Assembly: GCA_030148225.1 (NCBI GenBank) | Contig: JASBTX010000009.1 | Coordinates: 186,001 to 250,000 of the forward strand | Reading direction: 5' to 3' | Source of the DNA: Paracoccaceae bacterium | GTDB taxonomy: Bacteria > Pseudomonadota > Alphaproteobacteria > Rhodobacterales > Rhodobacteraceae | Length of the DNA stretch: 64,000 nt | Shown here: positions 35,166 to 44,046 of the stretch, piece by piece | Layout: the number at the start of each line of letters is the position of its first letter | Position numbering within the stretch: position 1 is the first letter of the stretch | Position numbers and translations under genes: made by a program | Notes under the pieces: generated by a model | What the model was told of the DNA's origin: nothing | Database searches by the model: none | The model's input: the letters and a program-made list of their open reading frames with translations, nothing else

Positions 35166-36544
35166 TGTTTTGGAAAGACCAGCGAAACGCATGCGCCAAC
35201 TCCGTTCGTGTTCTCAGATATCTCCAGCCGCCCGCCATGGGTCAGCGCGACTTCGTCGGCGATCGTCAGGCCCAGCCCGGACCCGACGATATCGGATACG
35301 TTCGATCCGCGCGAAAACCGCGTAGTCAGCTCGGTGTGCGCTGCGCCGCCAAATCCGCGCCCCTCGTCACTGACACTCAGCCTGTAGGCATCGCCGTCAG
35401 TGGCGCGCACGATGATACGGCTGTCGGCGGGGGAATACTTGATCGCATTGTCCAGAATATTTCTCAGCGCGCTTTGCAGCAATATGCGGTCGCCCACCAT
35501 CTCGCAGGGGTGTTCGGGCAAATCGCGGATGAGATCGATATCCTTCAGATCGGCGGTCGGTCCCAGCCGGTTGCACGTGTCGTTCAAGAGATCGGTCAGG
35601 TCGAGCGCATCACGCTCGTGACTGTCGGCGCGAAACGTGACCATGGCATGATCCAGCAATTGCCCGGCCGAGCGGGAGCTTTCGTCGATGGCGCGTATCA
35701 TCTCGCGAATGGCCTGACGATGTTCGGGTTTGTTCAGGCGGTGATGGGTGATTTCAGCCTGAGCGCGCACGGCGGCAAGCGGGGTGCGTACCCGGTGCGC
35801 AGCCTCGGTGATCAGGTCTTCGCTGCGCGACAGCGAGGTTCCAAGACGTGAGATGAACTTGTTCAGTTCCTCGACCAGCGGGACCAGTTCGGTTGGTGTG
35901 TCGGTCACAACCGGGCGCAGGTCCTGCGGACCACGGCGCGAGACGGAGCGGGTCAGGCGACCAATCGGTGCCAGGGCGGAACGGGCCGCCAGCAGGATAA
36001 GTGCCATCGCTGCCAGGAAAAAGCCCACCGCGATCGCCGTCGCCGTTGCGGTGATCCGGCTTGATATCTCGGCCAGTCCCAGCTGGGTCTGCGCGACGGT
36101 TACCGTGACATTGACGGGCTGGTTGCCGACACTGACCGACCGCAGCACCGTGGCGACCCGCACGCTTTCGCCGCGATAGGGAAATGTGGTGAAATTCGGC
36201 GCTGGCCCCAATGTCTGTGCATCCGGGCTTGGCAGGTCGTCATAACCCGTCAGCGTCGTGCCATCCGCGACGACACGGTAAAATACACGATCCTGGCTGA
36301 TGGTGCCCAGCATCGATATGGCCGAATAGGGCAGTTCCAGGCTGACAGCGTTATTGTCGGTATAAAGCGCATCGGCAATCGCAGTGGCCGATGCGGCAAG
36401 AATATTGTCCTGAGTGTCCTCGGCAGCCTGTCCGGCCACGCCACGCACGATCAGGAAAAACGCGACCGACAGCACCGCTGCAACTGCCGCCAGCTGCCCG
36501 ACAAGGCGCAGCCGGATCGAGCCGCGACCGAAACGGCCTGTCAT
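35162..36544 (-). CDS. tctE: Sensor histidine kinase TctE
   Basis: A 460-residue inner-membrane kinase. Two membrane segments at about 17-36 and 168-188 bracket a periplasmic sensor domain. A HAMP-like linker follows, then the phosphoacceptor histidine at 250 in TEAAHRVRTPLAAV. The ATP-binding part shows NILDNAIKYSP (N box), VSDEGRGF (G1) and GSGLGLTIADEV (G2). It overlaps the response-regulator gene by four bases at its start and the binding-protein gene at its end. It should control the divergent tctCBA operon. Confidence 0.92.
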   Translation of the reverse strand: MTGRFGRGSIRLRLVGQLAAVAAVLSVAFFLIVRGVAGQAAEDTQDNILAASATAIADALYTDNNAVSLELPYSAISMLGTISQDRVFYRVVADGTTLTGYDDLPSPDAQTLGPAPNFTTFPYRGESVRVATVLRSVSVGNQPVNVTVTVAQTQLGLAEISSRITATATAIAVGFFLAAMALILLAARSALAPIGRLTRSVSRRGPQDLRPVVTDTPTELVPLVEELNKFISRLGTSLSRSEDLITEAAHRVRTPLAAVRAQAEITHHRLNKPEHRQAIREMIRAIDESSRSAGQLLDHAMVTFRADSHERDALDLTDLLNDTCNRLGPTADLKDIDLIRDLPEHPCEMVGDRILLQSALRNILDNAIKYSPADSRIIVRATDGDAYRLSVSDEGRGFGGAAHTELTTRFSRGSNVSDIVGSGLGLTIADEVALTHGGRLEISENTNGVGACVSLVFPKQ

Positions 36545-37209
36545 GTTCTGTCAACCATGCGATAGCCCAGACCACGCACCGTTTCGATCTGGACACCCGA
36601 GGATGTCAGTTTCTTGCGCAGGCGGCCGACATAGACCTCGATCGCGTTTTCCGAGACATCGTCGGAAAAGGAAAACAGGCGGTCCATGAGATGTGTCTTG
36701 GAGAATATCTGGCCGGGCGCGCCAAAGAACACCTCGAGCAGGCGCAGTTCCCGGTTGCGAAGCGTCGTGGTGCCCGCCGCGGTCGTAAGCGTGCCGGCAG
36801 TCGAATCAAACACGGCGTCGCCAAAGGTTTTCTGGTTCGCCGCATTGCCGCCCTGACGGCGCAAAACCGCCCTGCACCGGGCCTGAAGCTCGGAAAAATC
36901 GAAAGGTTTGGTGATATAGTCATCCGCACCCAGATCCAGAAGGCCCACCCTGTCGGACACTTCCGAGCGCGCGGTCAGCACGATGACGGGCGTGCGTTTT
37001 CGTGCCTGTCTTTGTTCTGTCAGAAAGGTGCGCCCGTCGCCGTCGGGCAACATAATATCCAGCAATATCAAATCATAATCGGCCAGACCTATGCTTTCGC
37101 GGGCCGAGGTCAGATCGGGGGCGTGGTCAACCGCATGGCCGTCCAGCTGCAGCCGGTCGGTGGTTGCGCGGGCCAGCTGTTCGTTATCTTCAACCAACAG
37201 GAAACGCAC
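36541..37209 (-). CDS. tctD: OmpR-type response regulator TctD
   Basis: A 222-residue response regulator. The receiver domain has the acidic pocket VEDNE and the phosphoacceptor Asp51 in LILLDIMLP; the conserved Lys is in DYITKPFDFSEL. The C-terminal winged-helix ends VEVYVGRLRKKL-like (EVYVGRLRKKLTSSG) and VRGLGYRMV. It partners TctE, encoded directly downstream with a four-base overlap. About 105 bases separate its start from divergent tctC, where an inverted repeat could be its binding site. Confidence 0.93.
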   Translation of the reverse strand: MRFLLVEDNEQLARATTDRLQLDGHAVDHAPDLTSARESIGLADYDLILLDIMLPDGDGRTFLTEQRQARKRTPVIVLTARSEVSDRVGLLDLGADDYITKPFDFSELQARCRAVLRRQGGNAANQKTFGDAVFDSTAGTLTTAAGTTTLRNRELRLLEVFFGAPGQIFSKTHLMDRLFSFSDDVSENAIEVYVGRLRKKLTSSGVQIETVRGLGYRMVDRT

Positions 37210-37234
37210 GGGGGTCCTTATTATTTTACTGGCG

Positions 37235-37250
37235 TGACAGGTAGGTGTCA
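37235..37250. promoter_or_regulatory. Inverted repeat between tctD and tctC
   Basis: TGACA at 37235-37239 and TGTCA at 37246-37250 form an inverted repeat with a six-base spacer in the 104-base divergent region. It is well placed to regulate both the tctDE operon and tctCBA. The pairing with TctD is inferred from position alone, and the arms are short. Confidence 0.35.
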
Positions 37251-37313
37251 GGTTCGCGACGTTGAGTGCAAGTGTGAGCGGGCGATGCCCGTTATGTCAA
37301 TTGGGAGGACATC

Positions 37314-38294
37314 ATGACAAAACGCATCCTGGCAGCGGCCCTGGCCGGTGCCGTAATGACTGTTGGCGCAGGCTTTGGTACCGTCGCCTCGGCGCAGGCT
37401 ACTGAATGTATCGCACCCGCCAACCCCGGCGGTGGCTGGGATTTCACCTGCCGTCAGATCGGCAAGATCCTGTTCGATATCGGTGCCGTGGACAAACCCG
37501 TTCAGGTCACCAACATGCCGGGTGCCGGTGGCGGCCTCGCTTATAACCACGTGGTTTCCGAGCGTGGCGATGATGCTGATCTGATCGTCGCGGCCTCGTC
37601 GGCAACGACGACGCGCCTCGCGCAGAACGCCTATGCCGGCATGACCGCCGATCAGGTCCGCTTTGTTGGTGCCATCGGTGCCGATCCCGGCGTGATCGCC
37701 GTGGCTGCCGACAGCCCGTTCCAGTCGCTGGGCGATCTGGTTGACGCGATCAAGGCCGATCCGGGTTCGGTTGCCTTTGCCGGCGGTTCCGCGGTCGGTG
37801 GCTTTGACCACCTGAAACCGCTGATGATCCTGAAAGAGGCCGGTTTCACCGATATCACCAAGGTGAAATATATCGGTGTTGATGGCGGCGCGGACGCGAT
37901 CACGCAGACAGTCGGCGGGTTCACGCAGGCCATGACGGGCGACATGTCCGAAATCGTCAGCTTCCTTGCCAATGGCGATATCCGTGTGATTGCCGTGCTG
38001 ACAGACGAGCGTGTGCCGGGCTTTGAACAGATCCCGACCGCGACCGAGCAGGGCTTCCCTGTCGTTGCCGTGAACTGGCGCGGTCTCTATGTGCCTAAGG
38101 GTATCTCGGACGACCGTTTCAACGAATGGGCCGGTAAACTCCAGCAGGTTGCAGACAGCGCCGAATGGGCCGAAGCGATGGCAGCAAACGGTCTGGCACC
38201 GTTTACCCGTGTTGGCGGCGACTTCCAGTCCTATGTCGACAGCCTTGTCTCTGACATCAACTCGATGTCCAAAGAGCTCGGGGTCATTCAGTAA
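37314..38294 (+). CDS. tctC: Tripartite tricarboxylate transporter binding protein TctC
   Basis: A 326-residue periplasmic protein with a signal peptide ending near ASAQA. The mature sequence begins ECIAPANPGGGWDFTCRQIGKIL, the family's ligand-binding loop, followed by VTNMPGAGGGLAYNHVV. GSVAFAGGSAVGGFDHLKPLMI lies in the second half. TctC-type proteins capture citrate or other carboxylates for the TctAB permease. The ribosome site GGGAGG is clear. It is the first gene of the rightward operon and is divergent from tctD. Confidence 0.95.
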   Translation: MTKRILAAALAGAVMTVGAGFGTVASAQATECIAPANPGGGWDFTCRQIGKILFDIGAVDKPVQVTNMPGAGGGLAYNHVVSERGDDADLIVAASSATTTRLAQNAYAGMTADQVRFVGAIGADPGVIAVAADSPFQSLGDLVDAIKADPGSVAFAGGSAVGGFDHLKPLMILKEAGFTDITKVKYIGVDGGADAITQTVGGFTQAMTGDMSEIVSFLANGDIRVIAVLTDERVPGFEQIPTATEQGFPVVAVNWRGLYVPKGISDDRFNEWAGKLQQVADSAEWAEAMAANGLAPFTRVGGDFQSYVDSLVSDINSMSKELGVIQ

Positions 38295-38782
38295 TGGCTT
38301 CTGACCGGATATTTGGTCTGGTCGCTCTGATCACGGCGGTCGCGTATATCGCGGCCGCCACGCAGATTCAGACGAATTTTTTCTCGGGCGAGTTTCTGCC
38401 CAAGCTCTTTCCGCTGATGATCGGGGGCGTTGCCGCAATCTGTTCGCTGGTCATGGTCTTTCGTCCTGACCCCGAGCCGGACTGGCCTGCGGCTGGTTCG
38501 TGGATCAACATGGCGCTGGCCGTGGTTGTTTTGGCGGTCTACGCGGTGATGCTGTCGCCCTTGGGTTTCATCCTGCCTACGGCCATTGCGGCAGGTATTC
38601 TGAGCTATCAGATATCGCCGCGCGCAATGCCTGCAATGCTGTCGGGGATCGGATTGTCGCTGGGTCTGTTCGTCCTGTTCAAATTCGCGCTTGGGCTTGG
38701 CAATATTGTCGCCTACCGCATTCCCACGCCAGAAAAGCTGTGGGAAGCATTCGCAATTCTCATTCCATTCGTAGGATCCTGA
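38294..38782 (+). CDS. tctB: Tripartite tricarboxylate transporter small subunit TctB
   Basis: A 162-residue small membrane subunit with four hydrophobic segments (LVALITAVAYIAAATQI, FPLMIGGVAAICSLVMVF, WINMALAVVVLAVYAVM, LSGIGLSLGLFVLFKFALG), the usual TctB layout. TctB joins TctA to form the permease. Its ATG overlaps the final base of the tctC stop codon, and it is followed by tctA after three bases. Confidence 0.92.
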   Translation: MASDRIFGLVALITAVAYIAAATQIQTNFFSGEFLPKLFPLMIGGVAAICSLVMVFRPDPEPDWPAAGSWINMALAVVVLAVYAVMLSPLGFILPTAIAAGILSYQISPRAMPAMLSGIGLSLGLFVLFKFALGLGNIVAYRIPTPEKLWEAFAILIPFVGS

Positions 38783-38785
38783 GAT

Positions 38786-40291
38786 ATGGAAATCCTGTCT
38801 AATCTCGCGCTGGGCTTTGGCGTTGCGCTGTCGCCGTTTACGCTGTTTCTGGCTGTATGCGGCTGTTTTCTGGGCACGATCATCGGGGCGTTGCCCGGTC
38901 TTGGCCCCTCCAACGGCGTGGCCATCCTGATTCCGATCACATTCACCATGGGGCTGGATGCGACCAGCGCGCTGGTGCTGATGACGTCAGTCTATTACGG
39001 GGCGATGTATGGCGGCCGGATTTCATCGATCCTGCTGAATATTCCCGGCGATGAACCGGCGCTGATGACAACGCTGGACGGTTATCCAATGGCCAAGCAG
39101 GGCCGGGCGGGTGATGCGCTTGTCCTGTCGGGCGTGGCGTCATTTGTCGGCGCATTTCTGGCGACGATCGGGCTGATGCTGCTGGCGCCTTCGCTGGCGC
39201 GTGTGGCGTTCCTGTTCGGACCGGCAGAATATTTCGCACTTTACCTGCTGGCCTTCTGCACGCTGGGCGGCATGGCCTCCAACAACCAGGCCAAGTCGGC
39301 ACTGGCGGCCTGTCTTGGTTTGGGTATCGCGATGATCGGGGTCGATTCTTCTTCCGGTCTGCCGCGCCTGACGGGCGGCAATCTGCATCTTTATGACGGC
39401 ATTGATTTTCTGGTGGCAATCGTCGGCCTTTTTGCCATCGCCGAAGTGTTCTTTTTCATCGAAAGCCATGGCAAGGGGTCGTCCATCGGTGTCAAACTGG
39501 GCAAGGTCTCGATCCCGTGGAAAGACATACTTGTCAGCAAATGGACCATGCTGCGCGCCTCTGGCGTCGGGTTTATCGCGGGTATCCTGCCGGGTGCCGG
39601 TGCTTCGCTCGGGTCATTCTTGGCCTATATGTCCGAAAAATCGCTGGCCGGTGAAGAGGGCAAGTTTGGCACAGGTGTGCCCAAGGGCGTAGCCGCACCC
39701 GAGGCCGGCAACAACGCTGCCGCCGGTGGGGCGCTGGTGCCGATGCTGACGCTGGGTGTGCCCGGTTCGGGCACGACCGCTGTGCTGCTGGCGCTGCTGG
39801 TTACGCTAAACATCACGCCCGGCCCGACGCTCTTTTCTGACCGGCCCGAGGTTGTCTGGGGGCTGATCGCCGCGCTTCTGATCGCGAATATCGTGCTCCT
39901 TCTGATGAACGTGCCGATGGTCAAAATGTTCGTGCGCGTCCTCGAAGTGCCGGCATGGGTGTTGTTGCCGGGGGTCACGATGGTGTCGTTCGTGGGGATC
40001 TTCTCACTCTCGGGCAGCTATTTCGACCTCCTCCTCATGATCGGGTTTGGCATATTGGGCTATGTACTGCGCAAGCTCGATATCCCGACCGTGCCCGTAA
40101 TTCTGGGCATTCTCCTGGGCGGCAACATGGAGGATGCGCTGCGCCGCGCGATGACGCTCTCGGACGGGGATGTCACATTCCTCTTTTCCAGCCCGATTGC
40201 TGTCGGGCTCTGGATTGCGGCGATTGCCGGGTTTGTCGCACCCATGTTCCTGCGCAATATTCTGAGGAAACCGCAACGTGTTACAGACTAA
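38786..40291 (+). CDS. tctA: Tripartite tricarboxylate transporter large permease TctA
   Basis: A 501-residue permease with about twelve hydrophobic segments. Family signatures are clear: GTIIGALPGLGPSNGVAILIPITF near the N-terminus, YYGAMYGGRISSILLNIPGDEPA, and the second glycine-rich motif GILPGAGASLGSFLAYMSEK in the middle, followed by GVAAPEAGNNAAAGGALVPMLTLGVPGSGTTAVLL. It completes the TctCBA transporter. Its stop overlaps the next gene by fourteen bases, coupling transport to the AtuA-like gene. Confidence 0.96.
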   Translation: MEILSNLALGFGVALSPFTLFLAVCGCFLGTIIGALPGLGPSNGVAILIPITFTMGLDATSALVLMTSVYYGAMYGGRISSILLNIPGDEPALMTTLDGYPMAKQGRAGDALVLSGVASFVGAFLATIGLMLLAPSLARVAFLFGPAEYFALYLLAFCTLGGMASNNQAKSALAACLGLGIAMIGVDSSSGLPRLTGGNLHLYDGIDFLVAIVGLFAIAEVFFFIESHGKGSSIGVKLGKVSIPWKDILVSKWTMLRASGVGFIAGILPGAGASLGSFLAYMSEKSLAGEEGKFGTGVPKGVAAPEAGNNAAAGGALVPMLTLGVPGSGTTAVLLALLVTLNITPGPTLFSDRPEVVWGLIAALLIANIVLLLMNVPMVKMFVRVLEVPAWVLLPGVTMVSFVGIFSLSGSYFDLLLMIGFGILGYVLRKLDIPTVPVILGILLGGNMEDALRRAMTLSDGDVTFLFSSPIAVGLWIAAIAGFVAPMFLRNILRKPQRVTD

Positions 40292-41654
40292 ACCGGTTCG
40301 CGTCCTGATCCCGAGCGGGGCGCTGGGCCTCAACTATGACCCCGTTGCGCTGCAGCGGGGTCTTGACGCTGGGCCTGATATCATCGCCATCGACGGCGGC
40401 TCGACCGATAGCGGCCCGGCCTATCTGGGCCGCGGGGTTTCCAAATATTCCCGCAGTTCGACCCGGCTGGAGTGGAAGGGTCTGATGGAGGCGCGTGAAG
40501 CTGCCGGGGTGCCGCTGGTCATCGGCACTGCCGGAACATGCGGAACTGACAGCACCGTTGACTGGATGCTGGAGATCACGCGCGAGATTGCCGATGAACT
40601 CGGCCAATCGCCGCGCATCGCCGTTCTCAGATCCTCGCAGGACCCGGCCATGATCACGCGCAAACTTAACGCCGGGGAAATCAGCCCGCTGCCGCATGCG
40701 CCGCGCATCGACGCCGGGACCATCGACAGTTGCACCAATATCGTGGCACTTGCCGGGGCCGAACAGATCGCTGCTGCGTTGGAAACCGGTGCCGATATCG
40801 TCATCGCCGGTCGTACCACCGATACCGCGATCATCGCGGCGCTGCCCCTGATGCGGAAATGCCATGCCGGTGCCGCGTGGCATGGCGCCAAGATCGGGGA
40901 ATGCGGCGCGCTCTGCGCCTCGAACCCCCAATCGGGTGTGATACTGGTCGATTTCGACAGTGATGGGTTCACCGTTACCCCGCTGGCGGACGGGGCGCAT
41001 GCCACGCCGCACACGGTTTCGGCCCATATGCTCTATGAGAACAGCAATCCCTTTATCCTCTATGAGCCGGGTGGCCATCTGGATGTGACCGGCGCCCGGT
41101 ATGATGCGCTGGATGAAAGGCGCGTCCGGGTGACCGGGTCAGAATGGATGCCCTCGGACACCTATACAGTCAAGCTCGAAGGCGCGCGGCTGGCAGGGTA
41201 TCAGACGGTCATGATGGCCCTTTTGCGGGATGCACATTACGTCGAGAACGCCGAGAGATGGGCCGAGGACATCCTTGCCAAATGCCGCGCCAAGGTGATG
41301 GACCGGATGGGGCTGGGGGCATATGATTTCCGGATCGAACTGCGCCTGATCGGTCAGTCCGCCAGTTTCGGCGCACTGGAAAACCGCGTGGCCACGCCGG
41401 TCGAGATTGGCGTTTTGGGCATCGTCACCGCCGAAACACCGGAATTGTCCAACGAAATTGGCAAGATGCTGAACCCCTATCTGCTGCATCATCCGCTGAC
41501 ACAGGAAGAAGAAGTGCCGACCTTCGCCTTTCCGTTCTCACCGGCCGAGGTGGACCGGGGCGCGATCTACAGTTTCTGTCTCAACCATGTGATGCGCATC
41601 GACGATCCGATGGAGGCATTCACACTAGAGGTTCTGGATCATGGCGATGCTTAA
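40278..41654 (+). CDS. AtuA-like / DUF1446 family protein
   Basis: A 458-residue cytoplasmic protein of the acyclic terpene utilisation AtuA (DUF1446) family. It starts from a GTG that overlaps the tctA stop. Visible features are RVLIPSGALGLNYDPVALQRGLDAGPDIIAIDGGSTDSGP at the N-terminus, GADIVIAGRTTDTAII, and the long central GGHLDVTGARYDALDERRVRV. The family is found with tripartite carboxylate transporters and DUF4387 genes; its reaction is not established to my knowledge. It overlaps the DUF4387 gene by fourteen bases. Confidence 0.85.
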   Translation: MLQTKPVRVLIPSGALGLNYDPVALQRGLDAGPDIIAIDGGSTDSGPAYLGRGVSKYSRSSTRLEWKGLMEAREAAGVPLVIGTAGTCGTDSTVDWMLEITREIADELGQSPRIAVLRSSQDPAMITRKLNAGEISPLPHAPRIDAGTIDSCTNIVALAGAEQIAAALETGADIVIAGRTTDTAIIAALPLMRKCHAGAAWHGAKIGECGALCASNPQSGVILVDFDSDGFTVTPLADGAHATPHTVSAHMLYENSNPFILYEPGGHLDVTGARYDALDERRVRVTGSEWMPSDTYTVKLEGARLAGYQTVMMALLRDAHYVENAERWAEDILAKCRAKVMDRMGLGAYDFRIELRLIGQSASFGALENRVATPVEIGVLGIVTAETPELSNEIGKMLNPYLLHHPLTQEEEVPTFAFPFSPAEVDRGAIYSFCLNHVMRIDDPMEAFTLEVLDHGDA

Positions 41655-41946
41655 GGACGTAGTCCAGAAGGTCAGGTCCAAGAATGCCGGCCCTTTCTGG
41701 CTGACGGTTGACATATTCTGCGGCAGTTCGGATGCGTTTCAGATCGTCACGAACGGGTTGTCGGGCGACCGTGTGGCGCAGGTTTTCGGGGCCGATCCGG
41801 CCGATATCAACACCTATCACATCCCGTCGCTCAACGTGGTCAAGTTCAGCCTGCCGCGCCCCACCATTCAGGGTTCACCCGAAGACCGCGATATGCATGG
41901 CGCGTCATGGGCGGCGCTTTTGTCCGAGGTGGAACTGAACGGCTGA
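41641..41946 (+). CDS. DUF4387 family protein
   Basis: A 101-residue protein with motifs VRSKNAGPFWLTVDIFCGSSDAFQ and YHIPSLNVVKFSLPRPTIQGSPEDRDMHG, characteristic of DUF4387 as I recall the family. It overlaps the end of the AtuA-like gene, so the two are very likely partners, probably subunits of one enzyme. No catalytic residues can be named. It is the last gene of the tctCBA operon. Confidence 0.82.
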   Translation: MAMLKDVVQKVRSKNAGPFWLTVDIFCGSSDAFQIVTNGLSGDRVAQVFGADPADINTYHIPSLNVVKFSLPRPTIQGSPEDRDMHGASWAALLSEVELNG

Positions 41947-42046
41947 GCCCTGCGTTGACCGCCCGTGCGGCGTATCGTTATGGTTGTTTCATTGGAAAAG
42001 CGAACAGCTACCGGTGCCGGTTGCGGCGCCCGGTCAGGGGGATGCC

Positions 42047-42418
42047 ATGCAGCTTGGAAATTTTTCCGTCAGTCTGACGGTGAAGAATATTGCGCGGTCC
42101 AGGGATTTTTACGAAAAACTCGGCTTTCAGGCGATCAGCGGAGAGGCGGGCGCGGGCTGGCTGATCATGGCGAATTCCGGCTGTGTGATCGGCCTGTTTC
42201 AGGGGATGTTTGATCGAAACATGCTGACCTTCAATCCGGGTTGGGACTCAGACGGCAATACGCTCACGGAATTTCAGGATGTGCGCGAGATACAAAAGGC
42301 GCTCAGGTCAGCAGACGTCGAATTCGTCACCGAGGCCGATGAAGACACATCCGGCCCCGCCAGTTGCATCGTTGTCGATCCGGATGGCAATCCCATCCTG
42401 ATCGATCAGCATGTGTGA
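42047..42418 (+). CDS. VOC (glyoxalase/bleomycin-resistance) superfamily protein
   Basis: A 123-residue protein starting MQLGNFSVSLTVKNIARSRDFYEKLGFQAI, the classic VOC fold entry; an in-frame ATG 21 codons earlier lacks this support. It ends with ASCIVVDPDGNPILIDQH, the second beta-alpha-beta module. Members bind a metal and act on small substrates or bind drugs; none of that can be fixed here. It follows the DUF4387 gene by 100 bases and converges on mnmA with no gap. Confidence 0.85.
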   Translation: MQLGNFSVSLTVKNIARSRDFYEKLGFQAISGEAGAGWLIMANSGCVIGLFQGMFDRNMLTFNPGWDSDGNTLTEFQDVREIQKALRSADVEFVTEADEDTSGPASCIVVDPDGNPILIDQHV

Positions 42419-43564
42419 TCATCCCTTATGAATCCATCCGCCGCCCAGAACGCGCGAGCTGTCCTGTGCATAGAAAACGCAGGCTTGTCCGGGGCTTACG
42501 CCCTCTTCCGCCGTCAAAAGCTCAACCTCTGCCGTAGTGTCGGAGAGTGGCCGTAGGATGGCAGCGCGGGGTGGGCGGGTTGAGCGTATCTTGACATCGA
42601 TATCGATCTCTCTGCCCTGTACAAAAGGCTGATCGCCCAACCAGTTCACCTCTTTCACCGGTACCTTACGCCGGGCGAGCAACTCTTTCGGGCCGACGAC
42701 GACCCGGCGGTCCTCGACATCCAGTCTGACGACATAGAGCGGGTCTGCCAGGCCGCCGATACCCAGCCCCCGGCGCTGGCCGATCGTGTAGTGGATAACG
42801 CCCTCGTGCCGGCCCAGAACATGGCCATCGACATCCACGATCTCGCCGGGTTCGGCGGCCCCGGGGCGCAGTTTCTCGATCACGGCAGCATAATTGCCTT
42901 CGGGCACGAAACAGATATCCTGGCTGTCGGGCTTGTCGGCAACAGACAGCCCGTAGCGCCGCGCGAGATCGCGCGTTTCAGCCTTGGATTTCAGATGTCC
43001 CAGCGGAAACCGCAGGTATTCCAGCTGTTCGCGGGTGGTCGAAAACAGGAAATAGCTCTGATCGCGCACCGGGTCGGCTGCCATGTGCAATTCGGCCCCG
43101 GCAGGCCCGGATTTGCGCTGAATATAGTGGCCGGTGGCCATGCAATCCGCATCCAGATCACGCGCGGTTTCCAGAAGATCGCGGAATTTGACACGTTCGT
43201 TGCAGCGAATGCAGGGCACCGGTGTCGCACCGGCCAGATAGCTGTCGGCAAATTCGTCGATCACCGATTCCCGAAAACGATTTTCATAATCGAGAACGTA
43301 ATGCGGAAAGCCCATGTTTTCGGCAACGCGCCGCGCGTCGTGAATATCGCGCCCGGCACAACACGCACCCTTGCGGGCAAGCGCCGCGCCGTGATCATAA
43401 AGCTGCAGCGTCACCCCCACGACATCATAGCCCTGTTCGGCCAGATGCGCGGCCACGACCGAACTGTCCACGCCGCCCGACATCGCAACAACAACCCGCG
43501 TGTCAGCGGGTGCCTTGGCCAGGCCAAGCGAGTTCAGCTCGGGTTTCAATGCAATAGCGGTCAT
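42419..43564 (-). CDS. mnmA: tRNA-specific 2-thiouridylase MnmA
   Basis: A 381-residue enzyme that thiolates uridine 34 of tRNA wobble positions. The ATG at 43564 has GGAGG six bases upstream; a longer frame to 43882 is ignored. The PP-loop [12 protein letters not shown] lies near residue 25, [14 protein letters not shown] follows, and the second catalytic cysteine is in [11 protein letters not shown]. The C-terminal domain ([16 protein letters not shown] onward) is complete. Divergent from sciP with about 115 bases between. Confidence 0.95.
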   Translation of the reverse strand: MTAIALKPELNSLGLAKAPADTRVVVAMSGGVDSSVVAAHLAEQGYDVVGVTLQLYDHGAALARKGACCAGRDIHDARRVAENMGFPHYVLDYENRFRESVIDEFADSYLAGATPVPCIRCNERVKFRDLLETARDLDADCMATGHYIQRKSGPAGAELHMAADPVRDQSYFLFSTTREQLEYLRFPLGHLKSKAETRDLARRYGLSVADKPDSQDICFVPEGNYAAVIEKLRPGAAEPGEIVDVDGHVLGRHEGVIHYTIGQRRGLGIGGLADPLYVVRLDVEDRRVVVGPKELLARRKVPVKEVNWLGDQPFVQGREIDIDVKIRSTRPPRAAILRPLSDTTAEVELLTAEEGVSPGQACVFYAQDSSRVLGGGWIHKG

Positions 43565-43680
43565 AACGTCCTCCGGGGATGATGCGGAATATAGGAAAAT
43601 GCCACCTACTCTCAACCCCCCGGTTTCACGCTTCGTTAGGGCAGATGGCGAATTCTGCGCCGGTAACGAGGGTTCTGATT

Positions 43681-43959
43681 GTGTATATCCGAAAATCCGA
43701 TTGGCCGAACGTTGTCCGGCTCCCCGATGGCAGCTATTTGTCCCGGTCTGATCTGCCGCCGCCGGATACGCGGCGCTGGGTCGCCAGCCGCAAGGCCGCC
43801 GTGGTCCGCGCCGTCCGATATGGGTTGCTGTCTCAGGACGAGGCCTGCGCGCGATACGACCTTTCGCCCGAAGAACTGACAAGCTGGCGCGAAGCGGTCG
43901 CCAGTCACGGGGAAGCCGCGCTCAAAACAACGTCCTTACAGAAATATAGACAACTTTAA
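43681..43959 (+). CDS. sciP: CtrA inhibitor SciP (DUF1153)
   Basis: A 92-residue DNA-binding protein starting from a GTG ([12 protein letters not shown]), the standard SciP start; the longer frame to 43579 does not fit the family length. The core [26 protein letters not shown] and [26 protein letters not shown] form the helix-turn-helix. In Caulobacter SciP binds CtrA and blocks its activation of target genes. Here it lies 87 bases upstream of ctrA in the same direction, so regulator and antagonist are linked. Confidence 0.92.
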   Translation: MYIRKSDWPNVVRLPDGSYLSRSDLPPPDTRRWVASRKAAVVRAVRYGLLSQDEACARYDLSPEELTSWREAVASHGEAALKTTSLQKYRQL

Positions 43960-43960
43960 A

Positions 43961-43990
43961 TTGTATATATACTTTTGGAGTATCGATAAT
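43961..43990 (+). promoter_or_regulatory. Candidate sigma-70-type promoter for ctrA
   Basis: TTGTAT at 43961-43966 and GATAAT at 43985-43990 are 18 bases apart, in an AT-rich gap between sciP and ctrA, ending about 56 bases before the ctrA start. The elements fit loosely. A half CtrA-type site TTAACC occurs at 43997-44002, but no full TTAA-N7-TTAA site is present. Confidence 0.35.
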
Positions 43991-44046
43991 ATTGCATTAA
44001 CCAATTGGCGGCAAAGATCGGAGAGCAGTCAAGTCGGAGAATTCGG

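Noticed and set aside
43997-44002. TTAACC as a CtrA autoregulation site upstream of ctrA
   Set aside because: Only one half-site is present; the expected second half at the right spacing is missing.
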